NCBI RefSeq assembly: GCF_003026455.1
Contig: NZ_PYMB01000029.1
Coordinates: forward strand, 1 to 47,324
Length of the DNA stretch: 47,324 bases
Origin: Photobacterium rosenbergii
GTDB lineage: Bacteria; Pseudomonadota; Gammaproteobacteria; Enterobacterales; Vibrionaceae
Direction: 5' to 3'
Every line of letters starts with the position of its first letter. Within the stretch, counting starts at the first letter, position 1. A program made the translations under genes and the position numbers. The notes beneath the pieces are model-generated. The model was not told where the DNA came from and ran no database searches. It worked only from the letters and a program-made list of their open reading frames with translations. Shown piece after piece: positions 1-7,966 of the stretch.

Positions 1-96
1 GAGTGTCGCAACTATATCGATGGCTATTACAATATAGTCAGAAGGCATGGGACTAATGGTGGACTGAGTCCCATGATGTACGAACTTGGAAACTAA
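1..96 (+). CDS. IS3-family transposase, C-terminal end only (cut by window edge)
   Basis: Frame 1 is open from base 1 to a TAA at 94-96 and gives 31 residues. They include YIDGYYNIVRRHG and a following GGLSP. This is the usual C-terminal end of IS3-family OrfB (DDE/rve integrase-type) transposases, where a 'YI..(F/Y)YN..RRH....(L)SP' pattern lies after the last catalytic glutamate. The catalytic core lies outside the window. The stop codon falls just before a candidate terminal inverted repeat, as is common in IS3-family elements. The family call is by pattern only, and the subgroup cannot be set from so short a piece. Confidence 0.8.
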   Translation, partial: ECRNYIDGYYNIVRRHGTNGGLSPMMYELGN

Positions 97-126
97 CCCC
101 CGTGTCTACTTTACGGGGGTCATATC
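1..126 (+). mobile_element. Right end of an IS3-family insertion sequence
   Basis: After the transposase stop at 96 comes ACCCCCGT (96-103) and, after a short gap, ACGGGGGT (113-120). Read from outside inwards on the minus strand, the end begins TGA(TA)TGACCCCCGT, a TG...CA-type end with a run of C as in many IS3-family terminal repeats. The exact boundary is uncertain: a terminal CA falls at 121-122 and another at 125-126. The left end is not in the window, so neither the paired repeat nor a target duplication can be checked. The GC-rich dyad may also stop transcripts leaving the element. Confidence 0.6.
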
Positions 127-130
127 ACTG

Positions 131-165
131 CAGCACCCAGCACCCAGCACCCAGCACCCAGCACC
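131..165. repeat. Five tandem copies of the heptamer CAGCACC
   Basis: CAGCACC is repeated exactly at 131-137, 138-144, 145-151, 152-158 and 159-165. The array lies 5-9 bases outside the likely IS end and just beyond the 3' end of the minus-strand DUF3301 gene (stop at 170-172). The unit is not a multiple of three and no credible gene crosses it, so it looks like an intergenic simple-sequence repeat prone to slippage. Confidence 0.9.
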
Positions 166-169
166 CCAT

Positions 170-475
170 TTATTCCCCCGGCATCCTATGCGGTGGTACA
201 TGGATCGTCAGTGGGTGGAAGCCTTTCATGACGATATGCCCTTGGTAGGCATCTTGACCATCGGCAGAAAATTCAAATAGGTAGATAGTATGCCAGCCCC
301 AGCGGCCGTTGCGATCCCGCAGGCGGTGCTCCCCCCTTGCAGTATTGAGCAGTTGTAGCCCTAGGTGCTCGCAGCGCTGGTTGATGAAATAGTTGGCTAG
401 TTCAGTCTGTCGTCGTTGCTGCCAGAACAGGTAGCCAACAACAGCCATAAGTAAAATACCCAGCAGGTTTTCCAT
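170..475 (-). CDS. DUF3301 family membrane-anchored protein
   Basis: A 101-residue protein matching DUF3301, a small family of unknown function in Vibrio-like bacteria. Residues about 4-18 (LLGILLMAVVGYLFW) form one hydrophobic segment, followed by QQRR, so an N-terminal membrane anchor with a cytoplasmic body is likely. The rest is soluble, with paired aromatic and basic residues and no recognised catalytic motif. The ATG has a good ribosome site (AAGGAT, about 6 bases upstream). It lies 57 bases after DUF3549 on the same strand, so the two are probably co-transcribed. Function is unknown. Confidence 0.8.
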   Translation of the reverse strand: MENLLGILLMAVVGYLFWQQRRQTELANYFINQRCEHLGLQLLNTARGEHRLRDRNGRWGWHTIYLFEFSADGQDAYQGHIVMKGFHPLTIHVPPHRMPGE

Positions 476-532
476 ATCAAAATATCCTTTTTCTCTCCCC
501 GGCAGGGTGAGCCGGGGAAAGGTTCTCTAGAA

Positions 533-1576
533 TTACTGAGCGTTTCTGGCGTGTTGCTGGAGCTTGGTGATGGCATCGACTAGTGCCGGGTCAGCCTGGC
601 CGTGAAGAACCTGCAGCATGATCCCGCGTAGCATTGGCAGCATAACCAAGTCGGCAAATAACTGGTTGAACAGTGCCTGTTCGCCGGCCTCGGCAAGGCG
701 AAGTAGGAAGGTGGTGGCGACTTGGGTATCGGCCAAACCATTCCAGCATCGACCGGCAATAGCGACTAACACCTCTGGATGGCAAAGTTCGGGTTGGGCC
801 AGTAATTTTTCCAACTGTTTACGAAGCAGCGGCGCTCCAGCGCCTGACAGGGCACGGATCAAAGCTGCAACTAAAAACAAATCCGGGGTGTCGACAGTGA
901 TTTCTTGTTCAAGGCGTTCGGCCAAGCGAGCAGCCAATGGCTCCGGCAGTTGGCAATGCTCAAGGCAGCCAAGCAAGGCATAGAAAGGCGTCAGTGGCAG
1001 GTTGTTGATGGCTTTTCGCAGCAACGTTGCGTTGTTTTCCTGCTTAATACGGGCACAGACATCGGCTAGGCCCTGCAGGCCAACCCCTTGCCATTTGTCC
1101 CAGCCTAGATCGCCTGTCAGGTAATACTGGGCATGCTCGTAGTATTGACTCGCAGGTAGCGCGAGTTGGCTTCGCAACTGGGCATGGAAAATAGCCATCT
1201 TGTCATCGCTTGGCTTGAAGGTATAAGGGTTAGCAGCCAGCTTTTCCTGCTCTTCTTCAGTCGGTGTGCTGTTGAGGGTTGCCCCCATGGCTTCGATAAC
1301 ATATTTAATGAAATCACCGACAGCGGCTTGTTTGAGTAGGCCGCGCTCATCTAGCGGTAGGCGCAGAAACCAAATCCACGGTGGATTGCCAGTCTGCCAG
1401 AATGAGATAGACAGATGGGCATGCTGCTGCAGCGGCCATGGATAAGGCTGGCGGTTTTCTTCCACTGCCTTGAATTGCTCGACGTCGATCTCATTGACCC
1501 GGCGGCCAAGATCGAAAATCTTGTACTGGCAGCCAGCGTTGTCTAGGAGTTGGGTAAGGGTATGAAAATTATCCAT
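533..1576 (-). CDS. DUF3549 family protein
   Basis: A 347-residue soluble protein starting MDNFHTLTQLL, recognisable as DUF3549, a family of unknown function in Vibrio and relatives. It is rich in leucine, alanine and glutamine. The C-terminal half (about residues 180-345) reads as successive amphipathic helices, perhaps a HEAT-like repeat scaffold; that reading is an inference. There is no signal peptide and no membrane segment. It is divergent from yqcC and upstream of the DUF3301 gene. Confidence 0.8.
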   Translation of the reverse strand: MDNFHTLTQLLDNAGCQYKIFDLGRRVNEIDVEQFKAVEENRQPYPWPLQQHAHLSISFWQTGNPPWIWFLRLPLDERGLLKQAAVGDFIKYVIEAMGATLNSTPTEEEQEKLAANPYTFKPSDDKMAIFHAQLRSQLALPASQYYEHAQYYLTGDLGWDKWQGVGLQGLADVCARIKQENNATLLRKAINNLPLTPFYALLGCLEHCQLPEPLAARLAERLEQEITVDTPDLFLVAALIRALSGAGAPLLRKQLEKLLAQPELCHPEVLVAIAGRCWNGLADTQVATTFLLRLAEAGEQALFNQLFADLVMLPMLRGIMLQVLHGQADPALVDAITKLQQHARNAQ

Positions 1577-1680
1577 TGGCAGTCTCAGTGCTCCTCAATC
1601 AAGGACAACGAGTATATACCAAACCCCATTGTGGTGCAGTTGCGATGACAATTTCTCGCTCGGCATCCACGAGGGTTACC

Positions 1681-1709
1681 TTGGGCTAGCGCTTGGGAGG
1701 TGGTATCCT
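1681..1709 (+). promoter_or_regulatory. Probable promoter of yqcC-truC
   Basis: TTGGGC at 1681-1686, a 17-base spacer, then TATCCT at 1704-1709 with an extended -10 TG at 1701-1702. AGGTGG (1698-1703) and CCACCT (1713-1718) form a small dyad over the -10. Read by eye, not tested. Confidence 0.5.
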
Positions 1710-1768
1710 TCGCCACCTTAATCCAGACAATCCTTAATTTCGAAGATAATCATTGTAGAGGTCCCGTG

Positions 1769-2089
1769 ATGGATAAAGCCCGTCATTGCCAACAGTTATT
1801 GGAAAAGCTCGCCACGGTATTGCAAGAGAATGATTATTGGGAGGCCGAGCAACCTTCTATTGAGGCGCTCAGCAGTAGTCAGCCATTTGCCATTGATACC
1901 CTTCGCTGCGAGCAATGGCTTCAGTGGATTTTTATTCCCAAGCTCAGCCATATGATCGCTATGAATATGGCATTGCCTGCCGCCTTTGAAATTTCCCCCT
2001 ATGTCGAGGAAGCGATGAAAGACGCCAAGGGCCTACCGGCTATCTTGGCGGTGACCCGTGAACTTGACCAATTATTTAAGAGTAAGTAG
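1769..2089 (+). CDS. yqcC: YqcC family protein
   Basis: A 106-residue protein starting MDKARHCQQLL, a match to YqcC, a small helical protein of unknown function. ATG 1769 is preferred over in-frame upstream starts because YqcC proteins begin here and the probable promoter at 1681-1709 would lie inside a longer version. WLQWIFIPKL and the MALPAAFEISPYVEEA segment are typical of the family. The stop overlaps the start region of truC (TAG, T, GATGG), so translation is probably coupled. YqcC and TruC are also neighbours in Escherichia coli, together with YqcA. Confidence 0.88.
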   Translation: MDKARHCQQLLEKLATVLQENDYWEAEQPSIEALSSSQPFAIDTLRCEQWLQWIFIPKLSHMIAMNMALPAAFEISPYVEEAMKDAKGLPAILAVTRELDQLFKSK

Positions 2090-2091
2090 TG

Positions 2092-2835
2092 ATGGAACTC
2101 GAGATCCTTTATCGCGATGAATATCTGGTTGCTGTCAACAAGCCTGCAGGTATGTTGGTGCATCGTTCTTGGCTTGACCGCCATGAAACCGTGTTTGTGA
2201 TGCAGACCCTTCGTGATCAAATCGGTCAGCACGTGTTCCCACTGCACCGACTAGATAGGCCAACATCCGGGGTACTGTTGTTTGCCTTATCGAGTGAAAC
2301 CGCGTCGTTGATGATGCCGATGTTCGCTGGGCGTGATGTGAAAAAGACCTACCATGCTGTGGTTCGAGGGTGGGTCAAGGAAGCGGCGGTACTCGATTAC
2401 CCGCTCAAAGAAGAGTTGGATAAAATTGCTGATAAAGATGCCAATCAAGATAAAGAAGCCCAGTCTGCAGTCACCGCCTATGCGCCGTTAGCCAAAGTGG
2501 AAACAGATATCCCGGTTGGCCGCTATGCGACTAGTCGCTATACCTTGGTTGAGATGAAGCCAGAAACTGGACGCAAGCACCAACTCCGCCGCCATATGCA
2601 CCATCTGAGCCACCATATTATCGGTGATGTGAACCACGGTGATGGCCGCCATAATAGGATGTTCCGTGACAATTACGACTGCCGCCGCTTGATGCTGCAT
2701 GCTTCGCGCCTGCAGCTCCAGCATCCGCTGACTGGCGAAATGCTCGATATTCGTGCCGGTGTAGACGAGGCATGGATGCGGGTGATGGACGCCTTTGATT
2801 GGGCTCCGGCTTTGATGATGCCTGATGCTTCGTAA
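2092..2835 (+). CDS. truC: tRNA pseudouridine(65) synthase TruC
   Basis: A 247-residue RluA-family pseudouridine synthase that isomerises U65 in the acceptor stem of some tRNAs. The catalytic motif HRLDRPTSG has its nucleophilic Asp at residue 55, and the later ETGRKHQLRRH motif is the family's RNA-binding signature. There is no N-terminal S4 domain, which fits TruC rather than RluC/D. A GTG at 2089 is also in frame; ATG 2092 is chosen because MELEILYRDE matches the usual start. It is coupled to yqcC. The group truC-yqcC-yqcA is conserved in enterics, which supports the name. Confidence 0.93.
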   Translation: MELEILYRDEYLVAVNKPAGMLVHRSWLDRHETVFVMQTLRDQIGQHVFPLHRLDRPTSGVLLFALSSETASLMMPMFAGRDVKKTYHAVVRGWVKEAAVLDYPLKEELDKIADKDANQDKEAQSAVTAYAPLAKVETDIPVGRYATSRYTLVEMKPETGRKHQLRRHMHHLSHHIIGDVNHGDGRHNRMFRDNYDCRRLMLHASRLQLQHPLTGEMLDIRAGVDEAWMRVMDAFDWAPALMMPDAS

Positions 2836-2958
2836 CTTCTGCGACCAGTAACTTCAGCGCTTTGTAATGCCAGATAGCTAATAAACTTGCATCTAACCTC
2901 TTCAAAGACCACAGTTAATATTATCGAGTAGTTTGGGCACAAAGGATGGTGTTGGATG

Positions 2959-3420
2959 ATGGCGAAAATAGGTGTGTTTGTCGGCTCGGTGTTCGGCGGG
3001 GCTGAAGAGGTTGCCCAAGAGGTAGAGCGCTATTTGGTTGAGGCGGGCCATCAGGTTGAGCTCTTTCTCGAGCCAACTTTGGATGAGTTTCTTGGGTACC
3101 AGCAGGATCTGGCGCTGGTGGTCTCGTCCACAACCGGTCAGGGAGAGATCCCCGATAACTTACTGCCTCTCTATCAGGCGCTTAATGATACTTTCCCTTT
3201 GATGCCCCAACTGCGCTACGGGGTCATTTCTCTGGGTGATTCCAGTTATGGTGAAGATCGCTTCTGTGGCGGTGGGCGGCAGTTTGATGAGTTGCTGCTC
3301 CAACTTCAAGCGAAGCCACTGGCTGAGCGGTTGGACGTCGATGCCTGTGTCAATTTTGATGCACTGGAAGTGGCGATGCCTTGGCTAGAAGGATGGGCCA
3401 AACAGGCTGATGCAGTCTAA
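2959..3420 (+). CDS. yqcA: Flavodoxin YqcA
   Basis: A 153-residue short-chain flavodoxin of the YqcA/MioC group, an FMN-binding one-electron carrier in the cytoplasm. The phosphate-binding loop is SVFGGAEE (residues 10-17). STTGQGEIPDNL and SLGDSSYGEDRFCGGG are the later FMN-contact loops. An ATG at 2956 lies directly before; the second ATG (MAKIGVFVG) gives the usual N-terminus. It lies 123 bases after truC, so it may have its own promoter. Its redox partner is not known from the sequence. Confidence 0.9.
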   Translation: MAKIGVFVGSVFGGAEEVAQEVERYLVEAGHQVELFLEPTLDEFLGYQQDLALVVSSTTGQGEIPDNLLPLYQALNDTFPLMPQLRYGVISLGDSSYGEDRFCGGGRQFDELLLQLQAKPLAERLDVDACVNFDALEVAMPWLEGWAKQADAV

Positions 3421-3430
3421 GGTTCCAACG

Positions 3431-3456
3431 CCAACCCGCGAGAAATAGCGGGTTGG
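3431..3456. terminator. Hairpin between convergent yqcA and yaeH
   Basis: CCAACCCGC (3431-3439) pairs perfectly with GCGGGTTGG (3448-3456) around an 8-base loop. Neither side has a strong T run, so it is only a possible bidirectional terminator for the converging genes. Confidence 0.45.
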
Positions 3457-3522
3457 AACGGTATCACGGTCTGACACTTTCTGGCTTAATCTTCTATGAA
3501 AACCAGCAGAAGGTAGGGGCGA

Positions 3523-3903
3523 TCACTTTAGCTTTTCTAGATCCGCCTCGATCTCGGCGATCTTATGGCTTACCACTTGCTCTAAGTGGCGTAAATCGCT
3601 AAGGATCTTTTTCTTGATATCGACTTCACTATGCTTTTTGTTAGTGATGCCATCGAGCTCATCGATGATAAAGGTCAGGGTGCGGTTGATTTCGGTAACT
3701 TCTTTGTACTCCCGGCTACCACTGTTCACCATCACTGACTTGCGCTGGCGGGGAAATTTAAACTTCACACTCTTGGCGAACAACTCTCCCTTCTGCTTGG
3801 CAAAGTAGATTTTTAAAATGTCATGGGCGGCTTCCTGCCGCAGGCTGTAGCGTTCAATGGTGTCTGGCTTTTCGACGCCGATGGCGGTGAGGTTTGGGTA
3901 CAT
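3523..3903 (-). CDS. yaeH: UPF0325/DUF3461 family protein YaeH
   Basis: A 126-residue protein beginning MYPNLTAIG and ending IAEIEADLEKLK. It is clearly YaeH (DUF3461): the RYSLRQEA..DILKIYF, AKSVKFKFPRQRK, IIDELD and DLRHLE blocks are all present. It is soluble, basic in the middle and helical at the C-terminus, probably a coiled coil over the last 35 residues. The ATG has a GAGG ribosome site. It lies downstream of glnD on the same strand, a neighbourhood also found in E. coli. Function is unknown. Confidence 0.93.
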   Translation of the reverse strand: MYPNLTAIGVEKPDTIERYSLRQEAAHDILKIYFAKQKGELFAKSVKFKFPRQRKSVMVNSGSREYKEVTEINRTLTFIIDELDGITNKKHSEVDIKKKILSDLRHLEQVVSHKIAEIEADLEKLK

Positions 3904-3992
3904 ACTGGCCTCGTGTTTCTATTGTTATGTATAGGGTTAGGCGTTGTTATTGGTCTCAATTAACGGGATATTCCCAGCGGCTTGATAACGAC

Positions 3993-4011
3993 GGGCCAGA
4001 CTCGCTGGCCC
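3993..4011 (-). terminator. Hairpin after glnD
   Basis: GGGCCAG (3993-3999), loop ACTCG, CTGGCCC (4005-4011), 17 bases past the glnD stop. No clear T tract follows on the minus strand, so it is a weak terminator or an RNA-stabilising hairpin between glnD and yaeH. Confidence 0.4.
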
Positions 4012-4027
4012 TCCGTTTGGCTTGTAA

Positions 4028-6646
4028 CTATTTCTTTTCTAGCCGCTCTATCAGTGCATCCCTCAGCTGCACTTGTTGCTCTTCGCTGAGTTGCTCACCG
4101 TCCTGGTTAGTCACGATAAAGAAGTCTTCAGCTCGCTCGCCGATAGTGGTGATTTTGGCTGCCTGCAGGCTGATCCCCTGGCGGGCAAACACCGAGCCCA
4201 CACGGGCTAGCAGGCCTGGCATGTCCAACGCCACCAATTCCATCATGGTCTTCTTACCCGATTTTGTTGGTAAGAAATCAACCTTGGTTTTGACGTTGAA
4301 GTGCTGAAGTTTGTACGGCGGCCGCTTTTTCTTGCGATCGGACTTCATGTGAGTCAGGGCGTTGACTAGGGCTCGACGAACGGTCTGGTGGCGGTTTTCT
4401 CCCAGTGCTTTGCCGGTCGGGTCGAGCACCATGAAGGTATCAAGGGCAAAGCCGTCTTTGCTGGTCATGACCTGGGCATCGTGGACACTGAGGTTTTTCT
4501 TGTCTAGCTCTGACACCACAATGGCAAACAGCTTAGGTTTGTCCTGACAGTATACGAAGACTTCAGTACCGCCACGGGTTGGTTTTTGGCTTATCAAGAT
4601 CAGTGGCTTGCTGTGATCCTCATGCTTGAGGATAGCTTCTGCATGCCAGGCGATTTGTTTGTGGGTATGACGCAGGAAGTAGTCGGCCTTGAAACGCTGC
4701 CAAAGCACTTCAATATCACGTGGAGCGAAGCCTTCGCTACGCAGCAGGGCTGATGCCATCTGTTGGTTGTGGCGGATCCGCTCGCGGATATCCGGTGGGT
4801 TTTCCAGCCCGCGGCGCAGGGCTTTCTGGGTCGAGTAGTACAACTCAGCCAGTAGAGTCCGCTTCCAGCTATTCCATAGCTCTTGGTTGGTAGCGCAGAT
4901 ATCTGCCACGGTTAAGCAGATCAGGTGATCGAGCCGCTCCTCGTCGCGTACTTCCTTGGCAAACTCGGTGATGACCTCAGGATCGTAGATATCGCGGCGC
5001 TGGGCAGTCACTGACATTAGCAGGTGCTGGTTGACCAACCATTTGACCAGATTGGCCTCGGGTTTGGACAGGCCGTGCTGGATACAGAACTCGTAGGCAT
5101 CGACACCACCGAGCTCGGAATGATCGCCGCCCCGACCCTTGGCAATATCATGGAAAATGGCAGCCAGTAACAGGAGCTCTTTCTTGGTGACACGCGGGTA
5201 GACCTCACAGCAGATCGGGTGCCGGTCGCGGTTGGCCGGATCACTGAATTTGTTGATGTTCTTGAGTAGCCGGACAGTGTGCTCGTCAACGGTATAGACA
5301 TGGAACAGATCAAATTGCATCTGGCCGACGATCTGGCTCCATTGCGGCAGGTAAGCAGAGAGGACACCATGGCGGTGCATCAGTTTAAATGCTCGTAGCA
5401 AGCAGTTGGGCTGGCGGACCAGTTCCATGAATTTGTCTCTGGCTGCCGGGATCTCTATCAGGAAGCGGTTGAGCCGGCGTCTTGCCGTACGCAGTTGGCG
5501 CAGGGTAGGGGCTGCAATCCCCTCAATCTGCGAGTTGCGGGCAATATGCAGGAACATATCGAGGATAGTCTCAGGCCGGGCTTGGAATAGCGCCGGCTTG
5601 GTCGCCTCTATCAAGTGGCCACGTAGCTGGAAGTCTTCATCGAGCACGACCGGCTCCTGGGCGCTTCCCTTGTTGAGGATCGCTTGGTCAAATAGCTGTA
5701 ATAGCATTTTGTTGAGCTCGGCGACACGACGAAGGGTGCGGTAGAAGTCCTTCATCATCATTTCTACCCCACGATTACCTTCGCCTTGGTAGCCAAGTAG
5801 TTCAGCGACGGAGGCTTGGTGGCCGAAGGTCAGGCGGTTGTCGTAGCGGCGCAGCTCGCAATGAAGGGCAAAACGGATCCGCCATAGCGAGTCCTGGCAT
5901 TCGACCAGTTCGCGGTATTCGGCATCAGTCAAAAAGCCAAATCGGCTCATTTCCAACAGGCTGGTGGCACCGAAATGGCGGCGGGCTACCCAGCTTAGGG
6001 TATGGATATCGCGCAGGCCGCCCGGGCTGGATTTGATATCCGGCTCAAGGTTGTAAGTGGTATCGTGATAACGGGCATGGCGAGTTTTCTGCTCATCCAG
6101 CTTGGCTTGGTAGAACTGTTCACTGGGCCAGAAACTGCCATCGTTCAAGCGCTCTTCTAGCTGCTGGTAGGTCTCTTGATTACCGCACAACCAGCGCGAT
6201 TCTTGCAAGTTGGTGGCGACGGTCAGGTCGTCCTGGCCGATGTTGATGCACTCATCGATGGTACGCACGCTGTGGCCGACATCAAGCTTGAGATCCCATA
6301 GCAGGGTGAGGAAGGCACTGACGGTATTACCGGTGTTATCGTCAATAGGATCCTGACTCAAGATCAGGATGTCGACATCTGAGAGTGGGTGCAATTCACC
6401 ACGGCCATAGCCGCCGACAGCTATCAAGGCCAGGGTTGGGTGATCGGCTAAGCCAAAATGTTGCCACAACCGCTCGAGCAGGTGGTCGATGTAGCGGGAG
6501 CGGGCTTCGACCAAATTGGTTACCGGGCTATGGGCCAGAAACTGGGCTTTCTGGTTGTCGGTAAACTGGTCGAGCTCTAGGCGTAGTTGCTCTGGCGCCA
6601 TCGGGTCGAGCTGTTCGGTCTCTGGGTGAGAAATAGGATCTGTCAT
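4028..6646 (-). CDS. glnD: Bifunctional PII uridylyltransferase / uridylyl-removing enzyme GlnD
   Basis: An 872-residue sensor of nitrogen status. It adds UMP to PII proteins when glutamine is low and removes it when glutamine is high. The N-terminal nucleotidyltransferase domain carries GGYGRGELHPLSDVDILIL (about residues 78-96) with the catalytic DVD. A central HD domain (IFHDIAKGRGGDHSELG, around residue 490) does the uridylyl removal. Two C-terminal ACT domains (about 690-760 and 795-870) bind glutamine. Length is close to E. coli GlnD (890). A terminator separates it from map upstream, so it probably has its own promoter in 6647-6708. Confidence 0.97.
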   Translation of the reverse strand: MTDPISHPETEQLDPMAPEQLRLELDQFTDNQKAQFLAHSPVTNLVEARSRYIDHLLERLWQHFGLADHPTLALIAVGGYGRGELHPLSDVDILILSQDPIDDNTGNTVSAFLTLLWDLKLDVGHSVRTIDECINIGQDDLTVATNLQESRWLCGNQETYQQLEERLNDGSFWPSEQFYQAKLDEQKTRHARYHDTTYNLEPDIKSSPGGLRDIHTLSWVARRHFGATSLLEMSRFGFLTDAEYRELVECQDSLWRIRFALHCELRRYDNRLTFGHQASVAELLGYQGEGNRGVEMMMKDFYRTLRRVAELNKMLLQLFDQAILNKGSAQEPVVLDEDFQLRGHLIEATKPALFQARPETILDMFLHIARNSQIEGIAAPTLRQLRTARRRLNRFLIEIPAARDKFMELVRQPNCLLRAFKLMHRHGVLSAYLPQWSQIVGQMQFDLFHVYTVDEHTVRLLKNINKFSDPANRDRHPICCEVYPRVTKKELLLLAAIFHDIAKGRGGDHSELGGVDAYEFCIQHGLSKPEANLVKWLVNQHLLMSVTAQRRDIYDPEVITEFAKEVRDEERLDHLICLTVADICATNQELWNSWKRTLLAELYYSTQKALRRGLENPPDIRERIRHNQQMASALLRSEGFAPRDIEVLWQRFKADYFLRHTHKQIAWHAEAILKHEDHSKPLILISQKPTRGGTEVFVYCQDKPKLFAIVVSELDKKNLSVHDAQVMTSKDGFALDTFMVLDPTGKALGENRHQTVRRALVNALTHMKSDRKKKRPPYKLQHFNVKTKVDFLPTKSGKKTMMELVALDMPGLLARVGSVFARQGISLQAAKITTIGERAEDFFIVTNQDGEQLSEEQQVQLRDALIERLEKK

Positions 6647-6708
6647 TGCCGTCCATGCATAGTCAATACTCTTGATATAACCCTATCATGGTCGGGACTG
6701 ATAGCAAT

Positions 6709-6732
6709 AAAAAAGCCGACCTAAAGGTCGGC
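6709..6732 (-). terminator. Intrinsic terminator of map
   Basis: On the minus strand GCCGACC, loop TTTA, GGTCGGC is followed by a run of T (plus-strand coordinates 6715-6732, T run to about 6709). It lies 33 bases past the map stop and before glnD. Confidence 0.85.
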
Positions 6733-6764
6733 TCAGCAGTTGATTAAGTCATGCTAGGCATGGC

Positions 6765-7640
6765 TTAGTTGTTCATTAGGCGTGGGATGGTGTCATCACC
6801 GCGTAGGGTCAGCACTTCACAACCTGTCTCTGTTACCACGATGGTGTGTTCGTACTGGGCTGACTTCTTGCCGTCACCAGTGTATACCGTCCAGTCATCC
6901 TGGGCATCTACGGTACAGCCGAACTTACCAGCATTGATCATCGGCTCGATAGTGAAACACATACCCGCTTTCAGTACGGTACGGTCACCGTTGCGGTAGT
7001 GGACTACCTGCGGTTCTTCATGGAACTCGCTGCCAATACCGTGGCCACAGAAATCCTTAACAATAGAATACTTGTTCAGTGGATTCTTCTTGTTATTGTC
7101 TTTGATGAATTTCTCAATTGCCGTGCCGATATCACCAACGCGGGCACCAGGCTTCACTTTACGCATGCCGACGTACAGCGCTTCCTGAGTCACGCGGCAA
7201 AGGCGCTTGTCTGCAGGGGAGACGTCACCGACCAGGAACATTTTTGATGTATCGCCGTGGTAGCCTTCAGGGCGTACGCTCAAGTCGGCATTTTCATCGT
7301 TCGGGACGATAACCGTGATATCAACGTTGATGATGTCGCCGTTCTTCAAAACAGCAGGCTTCATCTGGCCGTTGCTACCCATCTCATCCTGGCTTGCAGG
7401 GATGCCATGGCACACGATGTGGTTGATAGACGTACAGATAGATTTCGGAAAACCGTGGTAATCAAGCGGAGCCGAGTAGGCGCCTTTTTCCAACGCATAA
7501 TCATGACAGATTTGGTTTAGTTCATCCGTCGTCACACCTTCTTTGATGTGAGGTTCGATCATTTCTAGCACGTCAGCGGCCAAACGGCCGGCAACGCGCA
7601 TTTTTTCGATCTCTTCAGCCGTTTTGATCTTGATGCTCAT
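6765..7640 (-). CDS. map: Type I methionine aminopeptidase
   Basis: A 291-residue enzyme that removes the initiator methionine from new proteins. All the metal ligands are visible: D107 (NVDITV), D130 (HGDTSKMF), H200 (CGHGIG), E232 (TIEPM) and E264 (QYEHT), with H78 as the substrate-side histidine. It is about 27 residues longer than E. coli Map (264). The extra length is in loops around residues 84-98 and 112-126 (after ITVIVP) and 181-190 (DNNKKNPLNK), not in the core. It is divergent from rpsB, the usual arrangement in these bacteria. Confidence 0.96.
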   Translation of the reverse strand: MSIKIKTAEEIEKMRVAGRLAADVLEMIEPHIKEGVTTDELNQICHDYALEKGAYSAPLDYHGFPKSICTSINHIVCHGIPASQDEMGSNGQMKPAVLKNGDIINVDITVIVPNDENADLSVRPEGYHGDTSKMFLVGDVSPADKRLCRVTQEALYVGMRKVKPGARVGDIGTAIEKFIKDNNKKNPLNKYSIVKDFCGHGIGSEFHEEPQVVHYRNGDRTVLKAGMCFTIEPMINAGKFGCTVDAQDDWTVYTGDGKKSAQYEHTIVVTETGCEVLTLRGDDTIPRLMNN

Positions 7641-7769
7641 TCAATCTTCTCTGTTTGATTGTTACTTCTTCTTTACATGGTAACAGTGAGGGGGCTGGAT
7701 GGAAACCAAGATTCGGTACAATCGCTGAATTGAAGAGATTGGTGCTGGATTTTGGTTGCGAAAATATGG

Positions 7770-7775
7770 TATAAA
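7770..7775 (+). promoter_or_regulatory. -10 element of the rpsB-tsf promoter
   Basis: TATAAA with an upstream TG (7767-7768), an extended -10. It is followed by GCGCGCC, a GC-rich discriminator typical of promoters under ppGpp (stringent) control. No good -35 is seen. The predicted transcript starts near 7782, about 185 bases before rpsB. Confidence 0.6.
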
Positions 7776-7846
7776 GCGCGCCGTGATCGGGTAATTGGAT
7801 TTCGATTCATTTACGCCGATTGCACTAAACTTTTATTAATCACTCA

Positions 7847-7938
7847 CACATATCGGCACATCTTCCGGGGTGCCCAGCAGTTTTTCGCGAAGCTGTAACG
7901 CCTAAGGCGTTGTCTGGGTCGGTAAGATGGGATATGTG
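7847..7938 (+). ncRNA. rpsB leader RNA, probable S2-responsive structure
   Basis: The map-rpsB gap (7641-7966) holds a nested fold. An outer stem CACATATC/GATATGTG (7847-7854 with 7931-7938) is exact over 8 pairs. Inside it are CATCTT/AAGATG (7859-7864 with 7924-7929) and CCCAG/CTGGG (7873-7877 with 7914-7918). These enclose two hairpins, one around TTTTTCGCGAAG (7878-7895) and one AACGCC-TAA-GGCGTT (7897-7911). Autogenous control of rpsB-tsf by S2 through the leader is known in E. coli; assigning this fold to that role is by position. The rest of the gap holds the rpsB promoter; I see no gene. Confidence 0.7.
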
Positions 7939-7966
7939 GACGCCTAACCCCATAGAGGAATATTCA

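Noticed and set aside
46..75. Nine-pair inverted repeat (CATGGGACT / AGTCCCATG) as a terminator or recombination site
   Set aside because: It lies wholly inside the transposase reading frame and no T run follows; coding constraint explains it.
131..165. Heptamer array as a CRISPR
   Set aside because: The copies are directly joined with no spacers and the unit is only 7 bases.
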